The position numbers and the translations under genes were made by a program. Positions 1 to 8,626 of a DNA stretch of 64,000 nt are shown here, one piece after another. This DNA comes from Alloacidobacterium dinghuense (GTDB lineage Bacteria; Acidobacteriota; Terriglobia; Terriglobales; Acidobacteriaceae): assembly GCF_014274465.1 (NCBI RefSeq), contig NZ_CP060394.1:1736001-1800000 (forward strand). Direction: 5' to 3'. Every line of letters starts with the position of its first letter. Within the stretch, counting starts at the first letter, position 1. The notes under the pieces are model-generated. The model searched no databases and had not been told where the DNA came from. It saw nothing but the letters and a program-made list of their open reading frames with translations.

Positions 1-1
1 C

Positions 2-451
2 ACCAATTCTGACGCCTTGGTTGTTAATAAGCTTCCCGATGGTTCCAGAGTCATTGTCGACCCCAACAACGAGACGGTTCTTGCTCTAAACGCAACAGCC
101 GGCGCGGCATGGGACGCGTGCAGCAGTCCGACGACTCTATCTAAGGTGACGGAAGATATGCGGCGTTCCTTTGACCGGACGGTCACTGAGGATCTAGCTG
201 CAGAAGCGATTCTGCGCCTGGAGGAGCAGCAACTTGTGAAAACATCCGGACTGCAACCCAATCGCAGGCAATTTATGGCAACTTTGGGTGCCGCAGCCTT
301 GCCGCTAGTCGCATCGCTGCCGTTGGTGGAACAGCGAGCATATGCGCAGAAGGCGCGGTCAGCACCCTCGACACCGCCGCCTTCGACACCACCTCCTGAC
401 AACGGGCATGGGATTCTCTGGTGGATCCTGCACTTGCTGGGTCTTGTGTAA
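2..451 (+). CDS. PqqD-domain protein with internal Tat-like segment and variable tail (5' partial)
   Basis: The reading frame is open to the window edge. The residues before the TTG at 17 (TNSDA) already align with the sister gene at 671, so the true start lies upstream. Residues up to about 80 form a PqqD/RRE-like winged-helix domain (LPDGSRVIV, NATAGAAWD, AILRLEEQQLV), a fold that in RiPP pathways binds leader peptides. Next come NRRQF and a hydrophobic stretch ending in RAYAQ, which looks like a twin-arginine signal with an AxA peptidase site, although it sits in the middle of the protein. About 34 residues follow: a PSTPPP repeat, then a hydrophobic end with WWILHLLG. The family assignment rests on motif recognition. 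Whether the tail is released as a peptide is inference. The alternative is a membrane-anchored RRE protein. Confidence 0.7.
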   Translation, partial: TNSDALVVNKLPDGSRVIVDPNNETVLALNATAGAAWDACSSPTTLSKVTEDMRRSFDRTVTEDLAAEAILRLEEQQLVKTSGLQPNRRQFMATLGAAALPLVASLPLVEQRAYAQKARSAPSTPPPSTPPPDNGHGILWWILHLLGLV

Positions 452-488
452 GCGGCTACTCGGATCGCCCAGACTTCGGCGACAAGTT

Positions 489-522
489 GCAATTTTTTGC
501 AACTTATCGCAACTCATTGCAA
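489..522. repeat. Four GCAA motifs at exact 10-bp spacing
   Basis: GCAA occurs at 489, 499, 509 and 519, each exactly one helical turn from the next, and three of the four are TTGCAA. The array lies 38 bp after the stop of the first PqqD gene and about 150 bp before the start of the second. Face-of-the-helix phasing suggests a cooperative protein-binding site or a bent segment. No binding protein is identified. Confidence 0.5.
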
Positions 523-670
523 TGAATGACTCGAATAATTGAGTTACCGAAGACTCGTAGAAAGTTACCAAGAGATTATCGATAGAAACCAGGCTGGCTC
601 GCTTACACTTCCTAAGTGAAGGAAGTGCGGAAACGACCGCATTGGTGAAATGCCAAGAAGAGAGGCCAAA

Positions 671-1090
671 ATGCACATAGAGCGAGCGAATGCAGACGGC
701 TTAGTGATAAACCAGTTGCCTGACGGCTCCAAGGTCATTACGGATCGTGCGAATGAAACGGTCTTTGCTCTGAACTCGACAGCTGGCGCAGCGTGGGATG
801 CATGCAGCACTCCGACGACACTCTCCGTGATTAGGGAAAACATGCGGCAGTCGATCGGTTCGGGGGTAAGCGAGGAATTGGCGGAAGAGGCGATTCTCCA
901 ATTGCAGAAGAACAAGCTGGTGACGGCAACAGGATCGTTCTCGCAGGCGACGCGGCGCGAGTTCCTCGCGTCCTTGACAGCCGCCGCGTTGCCGCTGGTT
1001 GTTTCGTTGACAGTGGCTGAGCAACAGGCGTTTGCCAAGAAAACACGATCTGTGCCGCGCCCCGACCCGGACCCGAAGCCGCATTCCTAA
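671..1090 (+). CDS. PqqD-domain protein with internal Tat-like segment, paralogue of the first gene
   Basis: The ATG at 671 is chosen because AGAGAGG lies five to six bases upstream; an ATG at 650 is also in frame. The product is 139 residues. Residues 1-80 repeat the PqqD-like domain of the upstream gene almost line for line (ANADGLVINQLPDGSKV, NSTAGAAWDACSTPTTL). Then come TRREF, a hydrophobic segment (LTAAALPLVVSLTV) and QQAFAKK, an AxA-type cleavage site. The tail is only 17 residues, rich in Pro and Asp (RPDPDPKPHS), and unrelated to the tail of the first copy. A conserved domain plus RR segment with a divergent end is what precursor peptides show, but this function is inferred. The protein could instead be an exported or anchored peptide-binding chaperone. 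Confidence 0.75.
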   Translation: MHIERANADGLVINQLPDGSKVITDRANETVFALNSTAGAAWDACSTPTTLSVIRENMRQSIGSGVSEELAEEAILQLQKNKLVTATGSFSQATRREFLASLTAAALPLVVSLTVAEQQAFAKKTRSVPRPDPDPKPHS

Positions 1091-1159
1091 GAATGTAAGG
1101 AATGCGGGGAACTGTGATGTCTCCATCACGAGTGGATCAGTCTGCGGATTTTCGGAGAG

Positions 1160-1200
1160 CAATTGTTTCCTAAACTGCTGTCCTTCAGAATCAACAATTG
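1160..1200. promoter_or_regulatory. Inverted repeat upstream of the HPr-kinase-like gene
   Basis: CAATTGTT at 1160-1167 and AACAATTG at 1193-1200 are perfect inverted copies 25 bases apart, in the 137-base gap between the second PqqD gene and the kinase-like gene. The 10-mer AATTGAGTTA following the second arm also occurs at 536-545, upstream of the second PqqD gene. This could be an operator or a hairpin. No clear -35/-10 pair is visible. Confidence 0.25.
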
Positions 1201-1227
1201 AGTTAATTTGTTTGCCACGCGGTCTTC

Positions 1228-2016
1228 ATGTCAATTACTTACAGTTTCGGTGTTTCCGCATTTGGCTGTAATATGCGTGTGGCGTCTGAGTCCCTTGACG
1301 CCTACTCGGTCCTAAAACGTTATGTTTTCCCGTCGCTGTCGAGACGAATGGATGACGCGGGTCCGGCGGATGTCTTTGTTCGCATAGTACAGGTGGCGGA
1401 TCAATTTCATTTGTCTGTGGATAATGTTGTAGTCGCGTCATCCGGGCAAGCGATCAATCTGGTGCCCGATCTCATCAGGGCATTGGACGATGCTGTGATT
1501 CCACGCCTGACCACACTGCGCGCTGTTCATGCGGGCGCGGTCTTATTGGGAGAGCGGGCCTTGTTGCTACCGGGTGCTACGCATGCGGGCAAATCGTCAC
1601 TGGTGGCAGAACTTTTGCGACGTGGTGCTACTTATTTCTCTGATGAGTATGCGTTTATTGATTCAAGAGGCTACGTGCATCCGTATCCGCGCCCACTGCT
1701 CGTGCGGAATGGCTGTCCAGAGCAACTCCCTATGCTTGCGGAAGAATACAACGCTACGGTTGGTGATGTTGCCGCACCAGTTGGATGGATTGTCTCGCTG
1801 GAATATATGCGGGAGGGTAAATGGAATGTTGCTACGGTTCCTCAAAGCGAGGCTCTGCTGAACCTCTTGCGGAATACGCCGCACGTTCTTTCGGAGATGC
1901 CGGATATGATAGGCGTCTTTCAGCGCGCGGTTGCGGGAGCCGCATGTTATGCCGGGCGGAGGAGCGAAGTGGCTGACGCGGCTGACCATGTCCTACAGTT
2001 GACTGGTGGTGTTTGA
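1228..2016 (+). CDS. HPr kinase/phosphorylase-like P-loop protein of RiPP-type neighbourhoods
   Basis: The 262-residue product has a Walker A loop GATHAGKSS preceded by VHAGAVLLGERALLLP, then FSDEYAFID and HPYPRPLLVRNG. These match the C-terminal kinase domain of HprK-like proteins. It lacks the N-terminal half of true HprK, and no HPr or EI gene is nearby. Family knowledge: HprK-like kinases in lasso-peptide clusters sit beside PqqD/RRE proteins, and some phosphorylate the precursor's C-terminal Ser. Here it follows two PqqD genes, one of whose products ends in Ser. The start is uncertain: ATG 1228 keeps an N-terminal strand (YSFGVSAFG), while ATG 1273 would give 247 residues. Neither has a strong ribosome site. 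The substrate is not known. Confidence 0.7.
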   Translation: MSITYSFGVSAFGCNMRVASESLDAYSVLKRYVFPSLSRRMDDAGPADVFVRIVQVADQFHLSVDNVVVASSGQAINLVPDLIRALDDAVIPRLTTLRAVHAGAVLLGERALLLPGATHAGKSSLVAELLRRGATYFSDEYAFIDSRGYVHPYPRPLLVRNGCPEQLPMLAEEYNATVGDVAAPVGWIVSLEYMREGKWNVATVPQSEALLNLLRNTPHVLSEMPDMIGVFQRAVAGAACYAGRRSEVADAADHVLQLTGGV

Positions 2017-2147
2017 TAATCATCCGGTGCGGCCTTTACAAGCGTCCTTGTTCAAGCGGTCTTCCGGTAATTTGACACTTCGAGATAGGCAACATACCAT
2101 TGGCCCACTGTCACTCGCCAAATCCACGCAGCTGGACAACCTAAAGC

Positions 2148-3785
2148 ATGGCATGGCCGCAAACGTATTTATTGTTTGGGAAAGGTCTGGCCTTTTCCGC
2201 TCTTCTTGCGGCGACTCCTATATTTACCCTACTAGTCCTTCTCGGCGTTCTTCGCAGGCCATCGTGGATTGCCGGGCTCTCCGGTCTCGGTATCACTCTC
2301 GCGCTCGCGATTGGAGGATACCGCATGCCCATTACGACAGCGGTGAGTGCAGCTCTTCAGGGAGCGGCTTTCGGGCTGTTTCCCATATCGTGGATTGTTT
2401 TTTGGGCAATCGCGCTGTTTCGCGTTACCGAGGTGACGGGTAAGTTCGAAATCATTAAGCAATCAGTCAGCAGATTGACACCCGACCTTCGTCTACAAGC
2501 CCTTTTGATTGCTTTTGCGTTTGGGGCATTCCTTGAAGGTGCGGCTGGCTTCGGTACTCCCGTGGCAATTGCTGCGACGATGCTTACAGGGCTGGGTTTT
2601 TCGGCGTTCACTGCCTCGGCTCTTTGTCTACTGGCGAATACGGCACCAGTTGCGTTTGGATCTATCGCCATTCCAGTCGTGACGCTGGCGGGAACCACAG
2701 GTCTGGCGCTGGATAAACTCAGCTCCGCAGTAGGCAGCTTTTGCGCCCCAGTTTCTCTCGTCCTTCCGACTTATTTGATTGTTGCAATGTGGGGATTCCG
2801 AGGTGTTGCGGGGATCTGGTTTCCCGCCGCGGCAGCAGGTTTGTCCTTTGCCTCAGTGCAGTTCGTGGTGTCGAATTTCATCGGGCCGCAGCTAACTGAC
2901 ATTCTGGCATCGCTCACCGCCATGCTCACGCTGGTTGTGGTCCTGCGCTATTGGCACCCCACGACAGATCATGCGAGCGAATACTTGCGCAAAAGGGGGT
3001 TGCTGGAACGCAATGTTTCCGAGTACAGCATGGCCGAGGCAATCTACGCATGGTTGCCTTATGTATTGCTGGTGGTCTGCGTTCTTCTGTGGGGGTATAG
3101 ACCGATTCAGACCCTGCTGAACTCGGTGAGTGTTGCGATTCCATGGCCATTTCTACATAACGTCGTTTGGCGTATGCCGCCGATTGTTGCCCGGTCTGCG
3201 CCTTACCCTGCGATCTTCAATCTGAACTGGTTTGCTGCTTCGGGCACATCATGCATGATTGCGACCTTGCTTTCGGCGATCTGCTTGAGGATGAGCCCCG
3301 TGAAGTTTGTGCACGTGCTTTTATCAGTTGTGCGTACACTGCTCCTGCCCACCGTAACGGTCACCTCGGTGCTCGCGATGGCCTTCCTGATGAACTATTC
3401 CGGAGCGACTGCAACGCTGGGTTTGGCGTTCTCGGCCACGGGAGCGGTGTTTCCTTTCTTCAGCGCTCTTCTGGGCTGGCTTGGCGTGTTTCTGACTGGC
3501 TCCGATACCGCGGCGAATGCGTTGTTCGGGGGCTTACAAGTGATTACAGCTGGCCGTCTCGGCATGGACCCTGTTCTGCTCGCTGCCTCGAACTCTGCGG
3601 GAGGGGTGATGGGCAAAATGATTAGTCTGCAAACCATTGCGGTTGCCGCCGCTGCGACGGGGATGTCCGTCGCCGACCAATCAAAGCTCTTTCGCTTTAC
3701 GCTAAAGCACAGCCTTCTGTTGGCGAGCGTGATCGGCGGGTTGGCACTTCTCTACGTGTATGTAGTTCACCTTCGCTGGAGTTGA
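2148..3785 (+). CDS. lldP: L-lactate permease
   Basis: A 545-residue polytopic membrane protein of the LldP/GlcA lactate permease family, close to the usual ~550. It has 12-14 hydrophobic segments and the family's conserved stretches FGAFLEGAAGFGTPVAI (about residue 125), SALCLLANTAPVAFG, GSDTAANALFGGLQ and AASNSAGGVMGKMIS. It imports lactate or glycolate with protons across the inner membrane. No lactate dehydrogenase genes (lldD or lutABC) adjoin it, so substrate choice within the family is open. It is convergent with the CocE-type gene, seven bases apart, and starts 131 bases after the HPr-kinase-like gene, so co-transcription with that cluster cannot be excluded. Confidence 0.9.
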   Translation: MAWPQTYLLFGKGLAFSALLAATPIFTLLVLLGVLRRPSWIAGLSGLGITLALAIGGYRMPITTAVSAALQGAAFGLFPISWIVFWAIALFRVTEVTGKFEIIKQSVSRLTPDLRLQALLIAFAFGAFLEGAAGFGTPVAIAATMLTGLGFSAFTASALCLLANTAPVAFGSIAIPVVTLAGTTGLALDKLSSAVGSFCAPVSLVLPTYLIVAMWGFRGVAGIWFPAAAAGLSFASVQFVVSNFIGPQLTDILASLTAMLTLVVVLRYWHPTTDHASEYLRKRGLLERNVSEYSMAEAIYAWLPYVLLVVCVLLWGYRPIQTLLNSVSVAIPWPFLHNVVWRMPPIVARSAPYPAIFNLNWFAASGTSCMIATLLSAICLRMSPVKFVHVLLSVVRTLLLPTVTVTSVLAMAFLMNYSGATATLGLAFSATGAVFPFFSALLGWLGVFLTGSDTAANALFGGLQVITAGRLGMDPVLLAASNSAGGVMGKMISLQTIAVAAAATGMSVADQSKLFRFTLKHSLLLASVIGGLALLYVYVVHLRWS

Positions 3786-3792
3786 ATGCACT

Positions 3793-5754
3793 TCAGTGCT
3801 CAGTTACAAGCGGCAACTCTACAAAGCTTGCCTGTGTAGGGGAGTGATAGATGCGCATCGTAGCTTTTTGATAGTCCGAAGGCTGTGCAAAGAAGATGTT
3901 CGGTACAAAAGTTTGGGGGTTTCGGTCGTAGAGCGGAAACCAGCTTGACTGCACCTGGACCATGATTTTATGCCCTGCAGCGAAGATGTGGTTCGTGGTT
4001 GGCAACGCAAATTTGTATTGCAGCGGTGTATTTGGTGGGATCGCCTTGGGCTCGGAGAGACTCTCGCGATAACGACCTCGAAAGATGTCCATGGACACGG
4101 GTAACTGATAGCCTCCTAACTCAGGCTGGCCAGCAACTTCATCGGGATAAACATCGATTAGCTTTACTACCCAATCGGCGTCGCTTCCGGAGGTTGATGC
4201 GAACAGATTCGCAATGGGCTCGCCGCTGATCTTAACAGGTGCAGTGAGAGTCTCTGTGGTAAAGGTCAGAACATCGGTTCGCCCAGAGAACTCGCGCTGG
4301 TCATCCACAAGCCATCGTACCCATGACAGGTTTGGTGTATAACCGACAGGTTGGCTGGGGCGCGCGCGGAAAGGAACTGGTTTAGCTGGATCTGAAATAT
4401 ATTCGTCGAATGCTGCTTTCTTTGTGGGGGCTGTGAACGCGAGCTTCCCTTCCGCCTGCAGATAAAGCGGCGTTGGTTTTGGCGTGCAACCATTCGCACA
4501 GCCTGAGGGCCATGCCTGGAGGCGCTCCCACTTATTCGTACCTGTTTCAAATGCAGTGACCGGAGCCGTGTCCATCGGCGGCGCATCGTCCTTCAGGTAG
4601 TGCGCGAGAAACGGCGCAAGAATTTGTTCGCGGAAATAAAGTCCAGTGTCGCTATGGAAATTAATTGCGCCGAGCGAGCTGGCATCTTCGATTTCCTGGC
4701 CGTGGTGCCAGGGACCCAGGACGAGAAACAGCTTGTTATTGCTTGTGTTCTTAGGCTCAAGGGCTTTGTAGACAGCAATAGCGCCGTAGATGTCTTCCTG
4801 GTCCCACAAGCTGGCTACAAGCATGGTCGGCACAGTCGTCGGCTCGTTAGCGAGAATCCGATCTACTGCCTGGTCGCTCCAGAAACTGTCGTAAGCTGGA
4901 TGCCCGGTCACTTTCGTCCAGAAGCCAATCTGATCCATTTTGCGTTGCTTGCCCAACTCGCCTGCCGACCCCGCATTCATGTAGGTGTCGTAATCATCGA
5001 AGTTGCTGGAGAGCCAGTGCGCGTCGTTCGAGCGGGTTGCCGTCTGCTCGTAGATATACGGCATGTTTTGTTCTCGGAAGGCGCCGTTATGAAACCAGTC
5101 GTCGCCACGCCAGCCGTCCACCATCGGGTTCATAGGAACGGCAACCTTCAGAGCCGGATGCGGATGAATGAGAGGCATGAGAGAGAGAAAGCCGTCATAG
5201 GAGATTCCCAGGACGCCGACCTTCCCATTCGTCTCCGGTATGTTCTTTACCAGCCAATCGATCGTGTCGTAGGTGTCGGTTGATTCATCAACCGGAGTCG
5301 GATTGAGCGGCCCATGGATCGGACGATTCATCACGTAGTCGCCTTCACTGCCGTATTTTCCGCGAATGTCCTGCACAATACGGATGTAGCCGCCTGCAAT
5401 GATCGTTTCGGTTGCATTGTCGTAGCCCCACAAACTGGTTGCCAGATGCACGCTGGGTGTGTTCATTGTGAGCGCATTGGCGCTGTACGGAGTGCGCGTC
5501 AAGAGAATGCCTTCGTGCTTTGCGCCATGGGGCACCAGAATGACTGTGTGCAGCTTTACTCCATCACGCATGGGAATCATGACTTCGCGGCGTTCGAAGT
5601 CCATGCCGAAGGTGGACGGCTGAAAGGTTGCAGGCGTCTCGCTAGGATAATTCGGATAGAGCGGCGCTTGAGTTGTTTGTGCGCTTAGAGCGCCTGCAAC
5701 GAAAAGAATAAATGCAAAAATTGACGAGTGAAGCCAGCGAAAATTCTTACGCAA
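3793..5754 (-). CDS. CocE/NonD family hydrolase (X-Pro dipeptidyl-peptidase S15 fold)
   Basis: An exported alpha/beta hydrolase for acyl esters or X-Pro peptides. I place the start at TTG 5754 (653 residues): it gives the signal peptide LRKNFRW...FVAGALSAQ and has AAAGGTG about nine bases upstream. A frame open to 5892 would overlap the previous gene's end. The N-terminal catalytic domain shows MRDGVKLHTVILVPHG, RGKYGSEGDY and the nucleophile elbow GVLGISYDGF (Ser near residue 183). GPWHHGQE carries the probable catalytic His. The last ~230 residues fit the C-terminal jelly-roll of the family. It lies 85 bases downstream of the MocA oxidoreductase on the same strand and may share its transcript. 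The true substrate cannot be told from sequence. Confidence 0.85.
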   Translation of the reverse strand: MRKNFRWLHSSIFAFILFVAGALSAQTTQAPLYPNYPSETPATFQPSTFGMDFERREVMIPMRDGVKLHTVILVPHGAKHEGILLTRTPYSANALTMNTPSVHLATSLWGYDNATETIIAGGYIRIVQDIRGKYGSEGDYVMNRPIHGPLNPTPVDESTDTYDTIDWLVKNIPETNGKVGVLGISYDGFLSLMPLIHPHPALKVAVPMNPMVDGWRGDDWFHNGAFREQNMPYIYEQTATRSNDAHWLSSNFDDYDTYMNAGSAGELGKQRKMDQIGFWTKVTGHPAYDSFWSDQAVDRILANEPTTVPTMLVASLWDQEDIYGAIAVYKALEPKNTSNNKLFLVLGPWHHGQEIEDASSLGAINFHSDTGLYFREQILAPFLAHYLKDDAPPMDTAPVTAFETGTNKWERLQAWPSGCANGCTPKPTPLYLQAEGKLAFTAPTKKAAFDEYISDPAKPVPFRARPSQPVGYTPNLSWVRWLVDDQREFSGRTDVLTFTTETLTAPVKISGEPIANLFASTSGSDADWVVKLIDVYPDEVAGQPELGGYQLPVSMDIFRGRYRESLSEPKAIPPNTPLQYKFALPTTNHIFAAGHKIMVQVQSSWFPLYDRNPQTFVPNIFFAQPSDYQKATMRIYHSPTQASFVELPLVTEH

Positions 5755-5839
5755 GAGCGAACACCTTTTCAGGAAATAGTAAAGGCAAGGTATCACAACG
5801 GCGCCGGAATTCAGTCTCCGTTCAAGTCGGGTTAATTTC

Positions 5840-7012
5840 TCAAGTCGACGATTTAGTTGGCCAAGAGATCTGGCCATTGCGATGGTAGGCAAGATTGCCT
5901 ATCTGTCCGGCACGTGCGGCCGCCACGCCTGTTTCCACCGGAGCGTTCGGTTCTTTGCGGGAATGGACGCATTCGAAAAAGTTCTCCATATGCGAAATAG
6001 TGCCATCGCGGAAGCTTTCTGACTTGAGAACGGGATTTTGGTCATTCTTCACACCTTCGCGATATACGGCAAATCCGCTGCGGTTGATCTTCAGCGTAGC
6101 TTCGTTTCCACGGAATTCAAGTCCTCCATCATCAATAGAGGAGCTCATCATGCCCTCGTACACGACATCAAAGCCCGGATAACGGAACGCTGCTTGAAGG
6201 GTGTCAGGGCAGTCCCATTGCTCAAACACGAATTTATCGGCGATGATCTGCGCTTGGCGCGGCTGTTCCGTCTTCATTGCCCAATGAACCACATCTATCC
6301 AATGGGTGAATAAGTCGGTCATGGCACCGCCGCCAAAATCCCAATACCAACGCCAGCGATGGAACTTCTCTTCGCTAAACGGCTGATCGGGAGCGGCACC
6401 CAGCCAAAGCTTCCAATCGAGAGCCTGAGTGTCGACTGGCTTGGTCGGCCAGTGCAGGCCATAGTTCTGCCACCAGTAGGTTCTGACCTGGGTGACGCGC
6501 CCAAGGCTTCCTCCCTGGATAAGATCGACTGCATCGCGGAAGTGGGTCCAGCTTCTCTGTTGCATGCCACACTGCAGGATTTGCTTGCCGGAGCGCACAG
6601 CTCGAGTAAGTGCAGCGCCTTCCTCGATGGTATGGGTTACTGGTTTTTCCAGGTAGACGTCTTTGCCAGCCGACAGTGCGTCGACGGCCATGCGTACATG
6701 CCAGTGATCCGGCGAGGCAATGATGACAGCATCGATATCTTTATCAAGAACCTCACGGTAATCCAGATGCGTAGTGGCTATCCCATTTGATCTTTCCTTA
6801 ACGGCGTCGCGATGTGGTCCATAGACGTCACTCACAGCCACGATTTGGCAAGGGCCAACCTTGTCGGCACAATCCAGAAGGTTCTGCATGCGTCCGCCAG
6901 CTCCAATGACCCCTATACGGATGGTGTTGTTTGCGCCAAACGCTTTGGTTGAGGCAAGAGCAGTAAGCCCGCTGGCAATGAGAAAGCTACGGCGATTTGG
7001 TTGATATGGCAT
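5840..7012 (-). CDS. Tat-exported Gfo/Idh/MocA family oxidoreductase
   Basis: 390 residues. The N-terminus carries a twin-arginine signal (NRRSFLIASG) followed by ALASTKAFGA, so the enzyme is expected in the periplasm, folded with its cofactor. The Rossmann motif IGVIGAGGRMQNLL begins near residue 32, and the family's conserved EKPVTH (Lys in the active site) is near residue 120. The C-terminal half is the GFO/IDH/MocA alpha/beta domain with WDFGGGAMTDLFTHWIDVVHW. Family members oxidise or reduce sugars, inositols and amino-sugar derivatives with NAD(P); the substrate here is unknown. GGGAGAG lies just upstream of the ATG. It probably forms a transcript with the CocE-type hydrolase and is divergent from an FG-GAP gene. 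Confidence 0.88.
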   Translation of the reverse strand: MPYQPNRRSFLIASGLTALASTKAFGANNTIRIGVIGAGGRMQNLLDCADKVGPCQIVAVSDVYGPHRDAVKERSNGIATTHLDYREVLDKDIDAVIIASPDHWHVRMAVDALSAGKDVYLEKPVTHTIEEGAALTRAVRSGKQILQCGMQQRSWTHFRDAVDLIQGGSLGRVTQVRTYWWQNYGLHWPTKPVDTQALDWKLWLGAAPDQPFSEEKFHRWRWYWDFGGGAMTDLFTHWIDVVHWAMKTEQPRQAQIIADKFVFEQWDCPDTLQAAFRYPGFDVVYEGMMSSSIDDGGLEFRGNEATLKINRSGFAVYREGVKNDQNPVLKSESFRDGTISHMENFFECVHSRKEPNAPVETGVAAARAGQIGNLAYHRNGQISWPTKSST

Positions 7013-7228
7013 GACTCTCCCGTCGAATGTTCTCGTCGATCATTATCCATGAAGGTTCGCAAAAAAACGCGAACCAGGCGCACAGAAATCGGAGGCCAGC
7101 GGGAGCGTGACTGTTACAGAAGACATGCTCTAAAATCTCCCTTTTGTGAAAGGTTAAGTCTTACCAACTCAGAAACGGTAGAGTAATCACACACGTCGAA
7201 TTCACATCGTAGCTCCGGGAGAGTCAAT

Positions 7229-8530
7229 TTGCCGAAGAAAATGAACTTTTCAGGCCTCGTCTTTGCGTCAATGTATACGGCTTTCAGCTGGATTTGTGGG
7301 GCGCAAGAGATTCGCAAACCAACACCTGGCGATGGTCCTGCTGGCCTTCCCCAGGTGACATTTCTAGCGCATCGCCTGGGGACAGACCATGCCGAAGGCA
7401 TCACAACCATCGACATGAATGGAGATGGACGGCCTGATCTGCTAAGTGGCGCTTACTGGTATGAGAATCCGGGACCAGCCGGAGGGGAGTGGAAGCGCCA
7501 TCAATTTAGATCGGTAGGCATTCTCGGGGAGTTTGTTTCTGACTGCGGCGAGTGGGCTATCGACGTGAATCATGATGGCGCCCCTGATGTTGTCACTGCG
7601 GGCTGGATGCTCAATGGATTGTGGTGGTATGAGAATCCGAAGCGTCCTGATGTGATGTGGGAGAAGCACAAAATCACAGATAGTTATGACACGGAAGGTG
7701 GCGCCTTTGCTGATCTCAATGGCGATGGCAAGCCCGATTTAGCACTGGCACACTATAACCATTCAGGTATCTTGTGGGTTGACTTTTCGCAGCTAGAGCC
7801 GAAAGTTCATCACGTAGGTGGCAAAGAACAGGACGGTCACGGCATTGGCATGGCGGATGTGGATGGAGACGGCAAGGTGGATCTCCTTACCCCTTTCGGA
7901 TGGTTCAAGAACATCGACGCTGACAACGACAAGTGGGAATGGCACGGAGACTGGCAGCTCGGGGACGCCGGGTTCCCAATTATTGGCTACGACGTGAACA
8001 ATGATGGGAAGATGGATATCATCTACGGCCAGGGCCACGGGTATGGGCTCTACTGGCTCGAGCAGCAAGGTGAAGGGACCAGCCGGCATTGGGTGAAGCA
8101 CGTTATCGACGAGTCGTTCTCACAGAGTCATGCGCTCAAGCTTGTCGATATTGACGGGGATGGCGTCCCCGAGTTGCTGACAGGCAAACGCTACCGCGGG
8201 CACAATGGCCACGATCCGGGGTCGTATGATCCGCTGGTGGTCTATTACTACAAGATCGACCGCAAGATTGGGCAATTTACGCGCTATCCCATATCCGTGA
8301 ATGGTACAGGCGGTGGCGGGACGCAGTTCGTTGTCGAGGATCTGGATGGAGATGGTGATCTGGATGTCGCTACTGCGGGGAAGACAGGTGTGCACTTCTT
8401 TGAGAATCTAAAAGTAAACCATGTACCAAACGAATCTCGCGAGGACGACCTGTTGCTCGATAAGAAGTGGCCTTTCGATGGCGAGGGTGAGATTGTGCAG
8501 CAGGAGAACGGGCCTCCGCCTCAGCAATGA
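7229..8530 (+). CDS. Exported FG-GAP/VCBS repeat protein
   Basis: 433 residues with an N-terminal signal peptide (MNFSGLVFASMYTAFSWICGAQ). The start is TTG 7229, with GGGAGAG six bases before it, or ATG 7241. The body consists of repeated calcium-loop blades of the form DxNxDGxxD, for example DMNGDGRPDLL, DVNHDGAPDVV, DLNGDGKPDLA, DVDGDGKVDLL, DVNNDGKMDII and DIDGDGVPELL. This predicts a seven-bladed, integrin-alpha-like beta-propeller. No catalytic domain is visible. It is divergent from one MocA oxidoreductase and followed by a second, so it may act in the same exported pathway as a binding or scaffold protein; that role is inference. Confidence 0.8.
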   Translation: MPKKMNFSGLVFASMYTAFSWICGAQEIRKPTPGDGPAGLPQVTFLAHRLGTDHAEGITTIDMNGDGRPDLLSGAYWYENPGPAGGEWKRHQFRSVGILGEFVSDCGEWAIDVNHDGAPDVVTAGWMLNGLWWYENPKRPDVMWEKHKITDSYDTEGGAFADLNGDGKPDLALAHYNHSGILWVDFSQLEPKVHHVGGKEQDGHGIGMADVDGDGKVDLLTPFGWFKNIDADNDKWEWHGDWQLGDAGFPIIGYDVNNDGKMDIIYGQGHGYGLYWLEQQGEGTSRHWVKHVIDESFSQSHALKLVDIDGDGVPELLTGKRYRGHNGHDPGSYDPLVVYYYKIDRKIGQFTRYPISVNGTGGGGTQFVVEDLDGDGDLDVATAGKTGVHFFENLKVNHVPNESREDDLLLDKKWPFDGEGEIVQQENGPPPQQ

Positions 8531-8626
8531 CCGGTTCGGATTCTTTTATTCAGGGTGCGTGAGGCGGGTTACATCGTACTCTTCATCAAATTGACCAATA
8601 ATATTTTCACGATACGAGGGATTGCT

